This document shows, piece after piece, positions 18,288-26,651 of a stretch of 64,000 bases of DNA. The stretch is from positions 1,259,053 to 1,323,052 of the forward strand of contig NZ_LN898221.1 of the NCBI RefSeq assembly GCF_001457815.1. The letters run 5' to 3'. The position numbers were made by a program, and so were the translations under genes. The notes below the pieces were generated by a model. The model was not told the origin of the DNA, did no database searches, and saw nothing but the letters and a program-made list of their open reading frames with translations. The DNA is from Vitreoscilla massiliensis. Lineage in GTDB: Bacteria; Pseudomonadota; Gammaproteobacteria; Burkholderiales; Neisseriaceae. Positions within the stretch are counted from its first letter, which is position 1. Each line of letters opens with the position of its first letter.

Positions 18288-19148
18288 CTACGCATTTTGC
18301 AAACACATCGCACGGCTGATTTCATGCCAATGCCCATCTGGCCGCAGTTGCAATTGTGCCCACCACACACTGTTCTCACTGCCGTCTTGACTGTGCGGCA
18401 GTGTCGCCTCAAGCGGCAAACGCAGCGGCGACAACAAGCGCTTCGATGGCACCGGCGCATAGCGACAGCCTTCTATGTGTGGCCACGCCGCTTGGTTTTC
18501 AAGGTAATCACCACGCCACGCATGCACATTAATCGGCGCAGCGACGGTATCGCCTTGCCAAAACCCCATGCCGCGCACAATCGATGCGGCCTGTAAATCC
18601 GCTTGCTGTATCTGATGTAGCTCACACCAAGCGGCAAACAAACCATGTTCATGCAAAGCCAATTGCTGCGTGAGTTTGGCGGCTTTGCTGGCCAAAGTGT
18701 CTTTGGCTTGTATGCCGCGCAAACCCTCGGGTGTGGCGCTGACATGGGCATAGTATTTACAGGTTAATTCCAAGTGGTACAGCCTATCGTTGATGCGCGT
18801 CACATAATCCAACGCGCCCACAGTCGGCGTTTGCGCCGTGGCTTGTAACACGATGTTCTGACCTAATAATTGGCAATGCGGCGCGTGCGCAAACCAAAAC
18901 GCCAACAAATGCTCGGCATAAAAGCCCAAGCGGTGCGATTGCGGTTGGGCGGCCTGTAAATACTGGTATAAAGCCGCAGGCTGAGCATCCAAAGCGAGCA
19001 AATAGCGAAAGCCGCTGTCGCCTATCAGTTCGCGCCGCGACAATTCACAACCGCTGTGCCACAACGATGGCGCGGTGAGCAAACTGGCCAAATCGCGCAC
19101 GGCGTCGCTTTTCAATTCCCACCACAAGGCATCCAATGAGTAATTCAT
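18288..19148 (-). CDS. DUF1853 family protein
   Basis: A 286-residue cytoplasmic protein. The diagnostic parts are RLGFYAEHLLAFWFAHAP and ALDYVTRINDRLYHLELTCKYYA, matching the DUF1853 pattern (LGxYxExL ... GExDxxxxxxxxxxHxExxxKxY), where conserved acidic residues and Lys resemble a PD-(D/E)xK nuclease core. That last comparison is inference. Function is unknown. It starts 18 bases after trmJ on the same strand with a DUS in the gap (19152-19164), so it is probably cotranscribed with trmJ. Internal DUS copies lie at 18586 and 18949. Confidence 0.8.
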   Translation of the reverse strand: MNYSLDALWWELKSDAVRDLASLLTAPSLWHSGCELSRRELIGDSGFRYLLALDAQPAALYQYLQAAQPQSHRLGFYAEHLLAFWFAHAPHCQLLGQNIVLQATAQTPTVGALDYVTRINDRLYHLELTCKYYAHVSATPEGLRGIQAKDTLASKAAKLTQQLALHEHGLFAAWCELHQIQQADLQAASIVRGMGFWQGDTVAAPINVHAWRGDYLENQAAWPHIEGCRYAPVPSKRLLSPLRLPLEATLPHSQDGSENSVWWAQLQLRPDGHWHEISRAMCLQNA

Positions 19149-19166
19149 GTCTTACAGGCCGCTTTC

Positions 19167-19973
19167 TCAGTCGTGTTTGACCTGTTTTTCAACGTTGTGA
19201 AAAAAGCCACGCAAGATGTCGATTTCTTCTCGCTCCAATTGGGCGCGGTCAAACACCGCTTGCATGCGGCGCATCAAGCGCTCAGGCGGACGACGATCGA
19301 AGAAACCCACTCTGTCCATAGCGGCCTGTAAATGGCCAACCATGCCAGTGACTTGCGCATGGGTGGCGTATTCGTGCTCGGGGCGCAAATAGTCCATGCT
19401 GACATCGACATGGCTGAACAATTCATAACACACCACTTGCACCGCTTGCGCCAGATTCAATGAGAAGTAATTTGGATTACCATTGATGGTCATGAGGCGG
19501 TTACACGCCATCACTTCTTCGATGCTGAGGCCAAACGTCTCATTGCCAAACACCAACGCCACTTTTTCACCACGACGCGCGGCGTCGATTAAGCTCGGGC
19601 ACAGTTCGCGCGGCGTGTGCATGGTGGCGGTGAGTTCGCGTTTGCGGCTGGTCAAGGCGCAGCTCATGGTGGTATCGGCCAAGGCTTCTTGTAAAGTCGC
19701 GACGATGCGCGCATTTTCCAACACATCTTTGGCGCCGGAAGCCAAGACAAAGCTTTCTTCTGGCAACACAAAATCGGCGGCGGCTTCAGGGTTAAACACC
19801 GGCACAGACGGCGTCATCGGCGTTTCAATCAGATTCGGAGCCACCAACACCAATTGGGTCAAACCCATGGTCTTCATCGCCCGTGCGGCCGAGCCTATGT
19901 TGGCTGGATGCGAAGTGCGCGCCAGCACCACGGTAATATTCTGTAAAAAATCAGGTAATTGGGGTTTTTCCAT
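19167..19973 (-). CDS. trmJ: tRNA (cytidine/uridine-2'-O-)-methyltransferase TrmJ
   Basis: A 268-residue SPOUT methyltransferase that methylates the ribose at position 32 of the tRNA anticodon loop. Motif 1 VVLARTSHPANIGSAARAMKTMG, motif 2 VALVFGNETFGLS and the knot motif around NPNYFSLNLAQAVQVVCYEL are all present. It is divergent from suhB, the arrangement also known in Escherichia coli (trmJ next to suhB). The C-terminal helical part includes a DUS-coded stretch at 19321. Likely operon with the DUF1853 gene. Confidence 0.93.
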   Translation of the reverse strand: MEKPQLPDFLQNITVVLARTSHPANIGSAARAMKTMGLTQLVLVAPNLIETPMTPSVPVFNPEAAADFVLPEESFVLASGAKDVLENARIVATLQEALADTTMSCALTSRKRELTATMHTPRELCPSLIDAARRGEKVALVFGNETFGLSIEEVMACNRLMTINGNPNYFSLNLAQAVQVVCYELFSHVDVSMDYLRPEHEYATHAQVTGMVGHLQAAMDRVGFFDRRPPERLMRRMQAVFDRAQLEREEIDILRGFFHNVEKQVKHD

Positions 19974-19985
19974 GTCGTTTGCTTC

Positions 19986-20014
19986 TTGGGGTTGGGCGCG
20001 AATTCGTTTATAAT
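19986..20014 (+). promoter_or_regulatory. Putative sigma-70 promoter of suhB
   Basis: TTGGGG (19986-19991), 17 bases, then a perfect TATAAT (20009-20014), about 110 bases upstream of the suhB start. The -35 box is weak but the spacing is ideal. Confidence 0.6.
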
Positions 20015-20061
20015 GCGCGCCAAATTATAGTATTTCGATCTTTAACAGCTTTTTCTTTGCC

Positions 20062-20089
20062 GCCTCGTCGCACCCGCGACGAAAGAGGC
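20062..20089 (+). promoter_or_regulatory. Hairpin in the suhB leader
   Basis: GCCTC and GTCG pair with CGAC and GAGGC across a short loop, with an AAA bulge. It would lie in the 5' untranslated RNA of suhB. It could affect translation; no known riboswitch is recognised. Confidence 0.35.
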
Positions 20090-20128
20090 TATTGTAACGC
20101 TACACCCGATTATTTTGGAACTCACAAC

Positions 20129-20914
20129 ATGACCCCATTTTTGAACACGGCCTTGAAAGCCGCTCGCCGCGCTGCCAGTATGATGACCCGCGCTTCTAAC
20201 AATTTAGATGCCGTGGTTTACGACAGCAAAGCGTTTAACGACTTTGTTTCAGAAGTCGACAAAGAATCCGAACGCATCATCTTAGAAGTGTTGTCAGAAG
20301 CCTATCCGCACCACCGCATCACCACCGAAGAATCGGGCAGCCACGGCAAAGCAAAAGCTGAATACGAGTGGATCATCGACCCATTGGATGGCACCACCAA
20401 CTTCTTGCATGGCCACGGTCAGTACGCCATCTCCATCGCATTCTTGCACAAAGGCTTGGTTGAAGAAGCCTTGGTCTTCGCCCCAGAACGCAATGAGTTG
20501 TTCACCGCTTCTAAAGGCAAAGGCGCTTTACTCAACGACCGCCGCATCCGTGTTTCCAAACGCAAAGAAATGAATGAGTGCTTAATCGGCACTGGCTTCC
20601 CTGTGGTAGACCAATCGATGATGGACCAATACTTGGCCATCTTGAAAGACTTCTTGGGCAAAACCGCTGGCGCACGCCGCGAAGGCTCTGCAGCATTGGA
20701 TTTGTGCAATGTGGCCGCTGGCCGTTTGGACGGTTTCTTTGAATTCAATTTGAAACCTTGGGACATCGCTGCCGGTTCTTTGATTGTGCAAGAAGCGGGC
20801 GGCATCGTGACCGACTTTGAAGGTGAACAAACTTGGTTACAAACTGGCAATATTGTTGCCGCTCCTCCTAAAGTATTGGCACAAATGTTACAAGTCATCG
20901 AATCACACAAATAA
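20129..20914 (+). CDS. suhB: Inositol-1-monophosphatase SuhB
   Basis: A 261-residue Mg-dependent phosphatase; in E. coli SuhB also joins the rRNA antitermination complex. Metal-site motifs: EESG in TTEESGSHG, WIIDPLDGTTNFLHG, and WDIAAGSLIVQEAGG. An upstream in-frame start exists at 19979, but the promoter at 20009-20014 lies inside that extension and the family N-terminus is MTPFLNTALKAARRA, so the ATG at 20129 is right. A DUS hairpin follows the stop by 22 bases. Confidence 0.95.
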   Translation: MTPFLNTALKAARRAASMMTRASNNLDAVVYDSKAFNDFVSEVDKESERIILEVLSEAYPHHRITTEESGSHGKAKAEYEWIIDPLDGTTNFLHGHGQYAISIAFLHKGLVEEALVFAPERNELFTASKGKGALLNDRRIRVSKRKEMNECLIGTGFPVVDQSMMDQYLAILKDFLGKTAGARREGSAALDLCNVAAGRLDGFFEFNLKPWDIAAGSLIVQEAGGIVTDFEGEQTWLQTGNIVAAPPKVLAQMLQVIESHK

Positions 20915-20936
20915 TCATTGCTGATTAAATCCCAAT

Positions 20937-20964
20937 AGCGGCCTGTAAATTGTTTACAGGCCGC
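20937..20964 (+). terminator. DUS inverted pair, suhB terminator
   Basis: GCGGCCTGTAAA, three-base loop, TTTACAGGCCGC, then ATTTTT. A perfect stem and T run give a good terminator. The next 170 bases before the TSUP gene hold nothing I can recognise. Confidence 0.8.
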
Positions 20965-21141
20965 ATTTTTATGTCCACACACCTTGTGGATAAATCTCCA
21001 TCTGCGTGCACTGCAACAGCATTGCCTAATATTTCAGCAAGCGCAATTTTTCTTTGTAAGTTCAAGGCTTGAGACAGTTATCAACACCCTTATGCACACT
21101 AACTGTGCATGGTTGGCTGTTGATAAGTGCGCGCATCGGCG

Positions 21142-21909
21142 TCAATGCGCCAGTTTTAACCACAATAATGGCAAGGATTGCCACAATTGCAGCAGCGCCA
21201 TCGCCGCCAACATCATCAACACCACTTTTTGAAACAACACCGGCGACAAACGCTGTTGCCATTTAAACCCAACCAACCACAACAGCAAGGCCACCACACA
21301 CACCGCCAGCATCATGTCGGCGTCTTGCCAAGTAAACAGCCATTGCCCACCGACCACTAAGCCAGCCAGTTGACACAGCTTGGACAAAATAAAACACAGA
21401 TTGGCCACTTGTATGGTTTCGCGGCGGTCTTTTTTCATCGCCAATAAGGCAATCATCAAAATCGGAGCCATCGCATTGGTGGCGCTGCCAACCACGCCAG
21501 CCAAGAAACCCAAGCTGTTAAACTGCCATGCCGGCATCGCTGGCGTGTTCAAGCTCGCTGGTTTCAACCATGCCCGCCCCACATACCAAATCATCACCAC
21601 TGCCAACAGCAATTGCAGCCACAAAGCCTCAACCAGCAACAGCACATACACGCCGAGCAAACTGCCCAACGTCGCCAATATCGCAAACAGCGCATAACGC
21701 TTGAACAGCGTTGTCATGCTCACACCTTGCAGCAAACTCACCCCATTGAGCAATAAAGACGGTAAAATCGTCCACGCCACCGCGGTTTGAAACGGCATAA
21801 ACAGCGTCAGCAACATCGTCATTAACATCGGAAACGCAAAACCGCTCAAGCCTTGCAACAAAGCCGAAACCGCCACTATGGCCAATAAGGCCCAAGACAA
21901 CACATCCAT
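21142..21909 (-). CDS. TSUP (TauE/SafE) family sulfite/organosulfur exporter-like permease
   Basis: A 255-residue membrane protein with about eight hydrophobic segments. The family pattern shows in GLSGFAFPMLMTMLL near the N-terminus and FLAGVVGSATNAMAPILM at mid-protein, the two inverted halves of TSUP transporters. Substrate cannot be told from sequence. The start at 21907-21909 is preferred because AGGGGTGG precedes it; an ATG seven codons upstream is in frame. It is convergent with suhB and divergent from the phosphatase-like gene. Confidence 0.8.
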   Translation of the reverse strand: MDVLSWALLAIVAVSALLQGLSGFAFPMLMTMLLTLFMPFQTAVAWTILPSLLLNGVSLLQGVSMTTLFKRYALFAILATLGSLLGVYVLLLVEALWLQLLLAVVMIWYVGRAWLKPASLNTPAMPAWQFNSLGFLAGVVGSATNAMAPILMIALLAMKKDRRETIQVANLCFILSKLCQLAGLVVGGQWLFTWQDADMMLAVCVVALLLWLVGFKWQQRLSPVLFQKVVLMMLAAMALLQLWQSLPLLWLKLAH

Positions 21910-21964
21910 ACCACCCCTCATCTGATTCATGCCAGTTTAACCAAAACGCATGTCAGTCACCACC

Positions 21965-21977
21965 TTACAGGCCGCTT
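21965..21977 (-). repeat. DUS directly before a start codon
   Basis: TTACAGGCCGCTT ends immediately before ATG 21978. Its ACAGG is the only Shine-Dalgarno-like sequence for that gene. Confidence 0.6.
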
Positions 21978-22295
21978 ATGAATGTTTTATTTGTGTGCAG
22001 TAAAAACCAATGGCGCAGCCCCACTGCCGAGAAAATCTTTGCCGATTATGCGGGTGTGCGCACGCGTTCGGCCGGTACCAGCAGCAGTGCCCGCCATCGC
22101 CTGAATCGGCGTGATTTGGATTGGGCCGAGATGGTGATGGTGATGGAAGAGCGGCACAAAACCATCATCAAACAGCAATTCTCCGATTTAGGGCACAAAA
22201 AAATCATCGTGCTCGATATCGCCGATGATTACGCGTTTATGGATGAGGAATTGATTGCGCTGCTGCAAGCGAGTGTCACGCCGTATTTGCCATAA
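21978..22295 (+). CDS. Low-molecular-weight protein tyrosine phosphatase-like protein
   Basis: A 105-residue protein starting MNVLFVCSKNQWRSPTAEKIF: CSKNQWR is the CX5R phosphate-binding loop of LMW phosphatases followed by SPTAE. It is shorter than ordinary LMW-PTPs (about 150 residues), and the end IADDYAFMDEELIALL resembles the compact homologues of COG4551. Whether it has phosphatase activity is not clear, because the usual DPY/DPF acid loop is replaced by ADDY. A DUS lies right before the ATG and a DUS hairpin 27 bases after the stop. Confidence 0.75.
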   Translation: MNVLFVCSKNQWRSPTAEKIFADYAGVRTRSAGTSSSARHRLNRRDLDWAEMVMVMEERHKTIIKQQFSDLGHKKIIVLDIADDYAFMDEELIALLQASVTPYLP

Positions 22296-22322
22296 ACAGC
22301 AACATGCTCAAGACAACACAAT

Positions 22323-22371
22323 GCGGCCTGTAAACCCATTGCTTTATTCATGCACAAGGTTTACAGGCCGC
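22323..22371. terminator. DUS inverted pair between convergent genes
   Basis: GCGGCCTGTAAA (22323-22334) and TTTACAGGCCGC (22360-22371) with a 25-base loop. It lies between the convergent phosphatase-like and dodecin genes and could stop transcription from both sides. Confidence 0.6.
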
Positions 22372-22418
22372 CTCTTATTGCTGGTAATGCCGTGTCTGTG
22401 TTTATTTCAACACTTAAT

Positions 22419-22619
22419 TTATTTCAAAACAAAGGTAATTTTCAAATTAACACGGTATTCCACCACTTTGCCGTCTTTCACCACCACTTTTTGCTCGTTA
22501 ACCCACGCGCCTTCGATGTTGTCTATGGTTTTGCTGGCTTTGGCGATGCCGGAAGTCACGGCATCATCGAAGCTTTTCTTGCTGCTGGAACTGATTTCAA
22601 TGATTTTGGCTATGCTCAT
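22419..22619 (-). CDS. Dodecin (flavin-binding small protein)
   Basis: A 66-residue protein matching dodecin end to end: IAKIIEISSSSKKSFDDAV, ASKTIDNIEGAWVNEQ, VVVKDGKVVEYRVNLKITFVL. Dodecins form hollow dodecamers that store flavin; Trp in GAWV sandwiches the isoalloxazine ring. AAGGAG lies at ideal distance from the ATG. It is monocistronic. Confidence 0.93.
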   Translation of the reverse strand: MSIAKIIEISSSSKKSFDDAVTSGIAKASKTIDNIEGAWVNEQKVVVKDGKVVEYRVNLKITFVLK

Positions 22620-22833
22620 AGTGCGCTCCTTGGTTGGTAGACAGATGCGTTAAAAACGCCGCCATTAGACAGATGCACACAGGATAAAAGTTCAATGACA
22701 TATTCAGACTGCGCATTTAAAAACAAATATTTACACTCCATCCGCATACAGCTATGCTCTTCAACACCATCACAACCCCACCCGCCAGCATGCAAACTGT
22801 GTTTGGATCGAACGGCGCCAACTTAAGCCTACT

Positions 22834-23091
22834 TTGCTGTTGTTGGCTTATGTTGCGCAATACACGTTAAATACATGGGATGAAGACGCCATCCATATGG
22901 GTTTAAGCGCTACCGATACTTGGCAAGAACGGTATTATGATGATGTCTTCACAGGTATTCACACGCTGCGTTTGGCATTTGCACAGGATGAAAAAGACAG
23001 CACCGATTTGGTTTTTATCCGCATTGAATATGCAGCGCAGTTAAAGGCGCCGATTGATGTGGTGGTTTATGCTGCCCAAACACTGCTCTGA
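22834..23091 (+). CDS. Hypothetical protein, start uncertain (possibly a remnant)
   Basis: About 85 residues starting from TTG at 22834 (LLLLAYVAQYTLNTWDEDA). The frame stays open far upstream, to at least 22750, without ATG or GTG, and I see no Shine-Dalgarno at any start. The sequence has a natural composition (ATDTWQERYYDDVFTGIHTLRLAF) and ends shortly before a DUS at 23120-23132. No family recognised. It may be the 3' part of a lost gene. Confidence 0.4.
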   Translation: MLLLAYVAQYTLNTWDEDAIHMGLSATDTWQERYYDDVFTGIHTLRLAFAQDEKDSTDLVFIRIEYAAQLKAPIDVVVYAAQTLL

Positions 23092-23246
23092 CAGCCATCA
23101 AATTAAAATATTCTTAAACTTACAGGCCGCTTCTGTACTGATGCCTATCCTAGGCCAACGGCTTAATCAAGGTTTACCTGTCGGTGTTCACACCATTCGC
23201 CCGTTCCATGATACAAAGCAGTATTGCACTGGAAACCCGCCTCGCC

Positions 23247-24602
23247 ATGAAATTCAATCCCAAGCGCCCTTTTTGGCAGCAATTTTTGCTGTTTTTACTG
23301 CCTTTGATCGCCACCAATATTTTGCAATCGCTGTCGGGCACCATCAACACCATTTTTGTCGGTCAAATGATGGGCGTGAACGCGATTGCGGCCATTTCGG
23401 TGTTTTTCCCGATTTTGTTTTGCCTGCTGGCCTTTATCATCGGTTTATCGGCTGGCGCCACCGTGTTGGTCGGTCAGGCTTGGGGCAAGGGTGAAAACGA
23501 GCAAGTGCAAGCAATTACCGGTGCGACTTTGTTCATGACCTTAATCGGCGGCGTCGTCATCGCCGCATTCGGCGTGTATTTCGCGCAAGACATCTTGCTC
23601 GGTCTGGACACTGACCCCAGCCTCATTCCACTGGCCTTGCCGTATGTGCAAACCATGCTCGCTGGTAGCCCGATCTTGTTTGTCTACATCATTTACACCT
23701 CGATTTTGCGCGGCGTGGGCGACAGCAAAACGCCGCTATTGGCCTTAGGGCTCACCAGCGGCATAGGCTTGATCGTGACGCCAGCGCTGATTAAGGGCTG
23801 GTTGGGCTTGCCGCAACTGGGCATCTTGGCGCCAGCGGTAGCAACGATATTGGGCTATGTGTTGGTGTTGTTGTTTTTAACCGTCTACCTCAATCGCCGC
23901 CGCCACATTTTGCGCATTAACCGCCATTTGTGCGCACGCATACGCTATTCGCCGACTTTATCGCCGCTCATCCTCAAGCTGGGCGTGCCCACGGGCATAC
24001 AAATGGTCACCAATTCACTAGCAGGTTTGGTCATCATCGGCTTGGTCAACGGCTTCGGCCCGCAAGCCACCGCGGCTTATGGCGCGGTCAACCAAGTCAA
24101 CAATTATGTGCAGTTTCCGGCGATGTCGATTGCGATTGCGGCGTCGATTTTTGCCGCCCAAGCCATAGGCTCGGGACAAATGCAGCGCTTGGCCAAAGTC
24201 ACCTTAACCGCCTTGAGCATGAACCTCTACCTCACCGGCGGTTTAATCGTGTTGGCGTATTTGTTTTCTGAAAACTTGATGGCCTTGTTCATTACCGATG
24301 CGGCGGTGGTGGAGCTGGGCGGCGAATTGCTGCACATCATTTTGTGGAGCGTGTTGTTTTTTGGCGCGGCAGGCATTTTTGCCGGCATCATGCGCGCCAG
24401 CGGCACTGTGATGATACCCACCCTCATCAATATGGTCGCCATCTTGGGCATAGAATTGCCGGCCGCGTATTGGTTTAGCCACATTTGGGGCTTGCACGGC
24501 ATTTGGATGGCGTATGCCTTGGCATTTGTGTGTTTGTGCATCATGCAAGGCCAGTATTACCACTGGGTATGGAAGAAAAAATCCATCCAAGCTTTGGTGT
24601 AA
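23247..24602 (+). CDS. MATE family multidrug efflux transporter
   Basis: About 450 residues with twelve hydrophobic segments in two halves. The family shows in LLPLIATNILQSLSGTINTIFVGQMMG, GLSAGATVLVGQAWGKG and the second-half equivalent GVPTGIQMVTNSLAGLVIIG ... AYGAVNQV. MATE proteins export cationic drugs with Na+ or H+. The frame is open from 23184; I prefer the ATG at 23247 (MKFNPKRPFWQQF) because the protein then begins just before the first helix, though no strong Shine-Dalgarno marks either. A DUS lies upstream at 23120. Confidence 0.88.
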   Translation: MKFNPKRPFWQQFLLFLLPLIATNILQSLSGTINTIFVGQMMGVNAIAAISVFFPILFCLLAFIIGLSAGATVLVGQAWGKGENEQVQAITGATLFMTLIGGVVIAAFGVYFAQDILLGLDTDPSLIPLALPYVQTMLAGSPILFVYIIYTSILRGVGDSKTPLLALGLTSGIGLIVTPALIKGWLGLPQLGILAPAVATILGYVLVLLFLTVYLNRRRHILRINRHLCARIRYSPTLSPLILKLGVPTGIQMVTNSLAGLVIIGLVNGFGPQATAAYGAVNQVNNYVQFPAMSIAIAASIFAAQAIGSGQMQRLAKVTLTALSMNLYLTGGLIVLAYLFSENLMALFITDAAVVELGGELLHIILWSVLFFGAAGIFAGIMRASGTVMIPTLINMVAILGIELPAAYWFSHIWGLHGIWMAYALAFVCLCIMQGQYYHWVWKKKSIQALV

Positions 24603-24659
24603 GATACCGCAGTATTTCGGTTTAACCCGTTGCGTGTTTAATGGCTAAGGAGTCTTACC

Positions 24660-24863
24660 ATGTCAGAACCCATTTATCCGAGCGAAACCCGTTTTTGTGC
24701 GGTCTGTCAGCAAGATACGACGCACACCCTCCATGGCGTTTACATCCAAACGCCGAATTTTCTGCGTTTACCAGCCTTGGATTGCGCGCGTTGCAGCGTG
24801 TGCAGCCATTACCAAATCGATGCCGATGGCCACACTGTCTACACACAAGCGCCCACACCGTAA
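24660..24863 (+). CDS. Small putative zinc-ribbon protein
   Basis: A 67-residue protein with two Cys pairs, CAVC (residues 13-16) and CARCSVC (around 42-48), spaced as in a zinc ribbon. AAGGAG stands eight bases before the ATG, supporting a real gene. No family recognised. It lies between the MATE gene and the DUF1444 gene on the same strand; a DUS follows the stop. Confidence 0.6.
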   Translation: MSEPIYPSETRFCAVCQQDTTHTLHGVYIQTPNFLRLPALDCARCSVCSHYQIDADGHTVYTQAPTP

Positions 24864-24869
24864 ACACTG

Positions 24870-24925
24870 TTACAGGCCGCATTGTCTGAGCCAAACACAC
24901 GAAAAGCCAAGATGCGGCCTGTAAA
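24870..24925. repeat. Widely spaced DUS inverted pair
   Basis: TTACAGGCCGC at 24870-24880 and GCGGCCTGTAAA at 24914-24925, tail to tail with a 33-base gap, upstream of the DUF1444 gene. Confidence 0.65.
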
Positions 24926-25029
24926 CCCTACACACATTATTTGCAGACACTTGCAGCCAGTTCCGTCCAAGCCACACTGTGGCCAAGACTTGAATACTGC
25001 CTTTGAACGACACAAGTAAGGAGTTTTGT

Positions 25030-25893
25030 ATGGGATTTTTCTCCAAATTGTTTGGCCAAAGCGCTGGCCATAAGCAGCTATCGAAACGCGAATTCACCGA
25101 ACAATTGGCGCAAGAAGTTCAGCAAACCGTGCCAGATGCGCGCGTGGAAGTCAAAGATGCCGATGACGACGCCGAAATCAGCATCCACATTACATACCCG
25201 AATGCCGAAAGCAATATTGTCTATCCCGACAATTTGTACGCCAGTTACAGCCAAGGCCGTGCTGACTATGAGTCGTACAAGCAAAACATCCTCAACAATA
25301 TTTACGACTATTATTACGGCGAAGAAGAAACCGCTACCTTGATGCCCAACATCAAGCACATAGACTGGGTGGCCGAGGTGGAACGGGTGACCGCCACGCA
25401 AGGCAAAGACGATGCACCACCACAACGCTTGGTCACCTTCCCGTTCGCAGGGGATTTGGTCACAGTATTGGCGCTGGATTACCCCAATAAAATGGGCTAT
25501 GTGTTTGAAGCCGACTTGGCTGAGCACACGCCCGATGGCAGCAAAGACACGGCTTTGCACATGGCTTTGGAGAATTTGCGCGCTTATAGTGAGCATGTCA
25601 GCGTCGAAACGGTGGACGACACTTGGCACCGTGTCAGCTTAGATCAAACCTATGACGCCAGTTTGGCCTTAATATTGGACACGATTTTGCCGCAATTAGC
25701 ATTATCGGCCGAGCCGGTATTGGCCTTGATTGCCCGCGACCAATTCATCGTCGTCGATGGCAATGCCAGCCGTGACCTAGAAGTATTACAACAATTTGCG
25801 GCCGAACAAGTCAAGCAAGTGCCACATGCCTTATCGGCGCACCTGTACCGCTATCGCGATGGCCGCATCAGTGTGTACGAGGCATTGCAATAA
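25030..25893 (+). CDS. DUF1444 family protein (YtpQ-like)
   Basis: A 287-residue cytoplasmic protein. It fits the DUF1444/YtpQ pattern: an N-terminal KREFTEQLAQEVQQ helix, a PNIKHIDWVAEV region, DKTALHMALENLRAYSE-like middle (here KDTALHMALENLRAYS) and a Y-D-A-S-L-A-L-I-L-D motif. Function of the family is unknown. The ATG at 25030 has TAAGGAG at good distance; the longer frame from 25003 does not. It is followed 47 bases later by the DUF1287 gene on the same strand. Confidence 0.75.
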   Translation: MGFFSKLFGQSAGHKQLSKREFTEQLAQEVQQTVPDARVEVKDADDDAEISIHITYPNAESNIVYPDNLYASYSQGRADYESYKQNILNNIYDYYYGEEETATLMPNIKHIDWVAEVERVTATQGKDDAPPQRLVTFPFAGDLVTVLALDYPNKMGYVFEADLAEHTPDGSKDTALHMALENLRAYSEHVSVETVDDTWHRVSLDQTYDASLALILDTILPQLALSAEPVLALIARDQFIVVDGNASRDLEVLQQFAAEQVKQVPHALSAHLYRYRDGRISVYEALQ

Positions 25894-25940
25894 GGCCCAT
25901 CTTCGCCTAAGGTAAGACCTCCACACCATAGGAGTCACCC

Positions 25941-26651
25941 ATGAAATTGCGCTACCCTTTTGCAGCCGCCGTGTTGGGTCTGGTGATATGGGCAGCTTGG
26001 CCAGATGCCGCACCGACACCGGCGGCAACCACCGCCCCCAGTGTCAGCCCCGATCATGGCCGCGATGTCATCATTTTGCCCAATCCGCTGCATCCTGCTG
26101 CGTCCGATGCCCAAACCCAAGCGGCGCGAGCTTCGCCGCCACTGGTGGCCGCCGCGCGCAGCCAAATCGGCAAGACGCTGCATTACGACCCGGCTTACAC
26201 CGAAATCGCCTACCCCAATGGCGATGTGCCCTTAATCAAGGGCGTGTGTACCGATGTGGTGATACGGGCGCTGCGCAGTTTGGACATAGACTTGCAGCAA
26301 TTGATACACGAAGACATGCGCACCGCGTTTAGCGCCTATCCGCAATTGTGGGGACTCAGCCAAGCCGATGCCAATATCGACCACCGCCGCGTGCCCAACA
26401 TCCGCCGCTATTTTGAACGCCAAGGCTATCAAGTCGATAATGGCGTGTTTCAAGCCGGCGACATCATCACTTGGGATTTGGGTCAAGGTTTGGTACACAT
26501 CGGCATCGCCTCAGACCGAAGCAATGCCAAGGGCGAGCCGCTGATCATTCACAACATCGGCCGTGGCACCCAAGAAGAAGACATCTTGCACCGCTATGCC
26601 ATCACCGGCCACTATCGTCTTCCTGCCACTGCAGCGCATCTGCTCGCTTAA
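25941..26651 (+). CDS. DUF1287 family exported protein (YijF-like)
   Basis: A 236-residue protein with an N-terminal signal or anchor (FAAAVLGLVIWAAW) and a Pro/Ala-rich linker, then the DUF1287 domain: ARSQIGKTLHYDPAYTEI, GDVPLIKGVCTDVVIRAL, HRRVPNIRRYFERQG, GDIITWDLGQGLVHIGI. The Cys of GVCTDV and the His of VHIGI are the positions expected for a NlpC/P60-like catalytic pair, so a periplasmic cell-wall hydrolase role is plausible. AGGAG precedes the ATG. Its 3' end overlaps the convergent sensor kinase gene by 50 bases. Confidence 0.8.
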   Translation: MKLRYPFAAAVLGLVIWAAWPDAAPTPAATTAPSVSPDHGRDVIILPNPLHPAASDAQTQAARASPPLVAAARSQIGKTLHYDPAYTEIAYPNGDVPLIKGVCTDVVIRALRSLDIDLQQLIHEDMRTAFSAYPQLWGLSQADANIDHRRVPNIRRYFERQGYQVDNGVFQAGDIITWDLGQGLVHIGIASDRSNAKGEPLIIHNIGRGTQEEDILHRYAITGHYRLPATAAHLLA

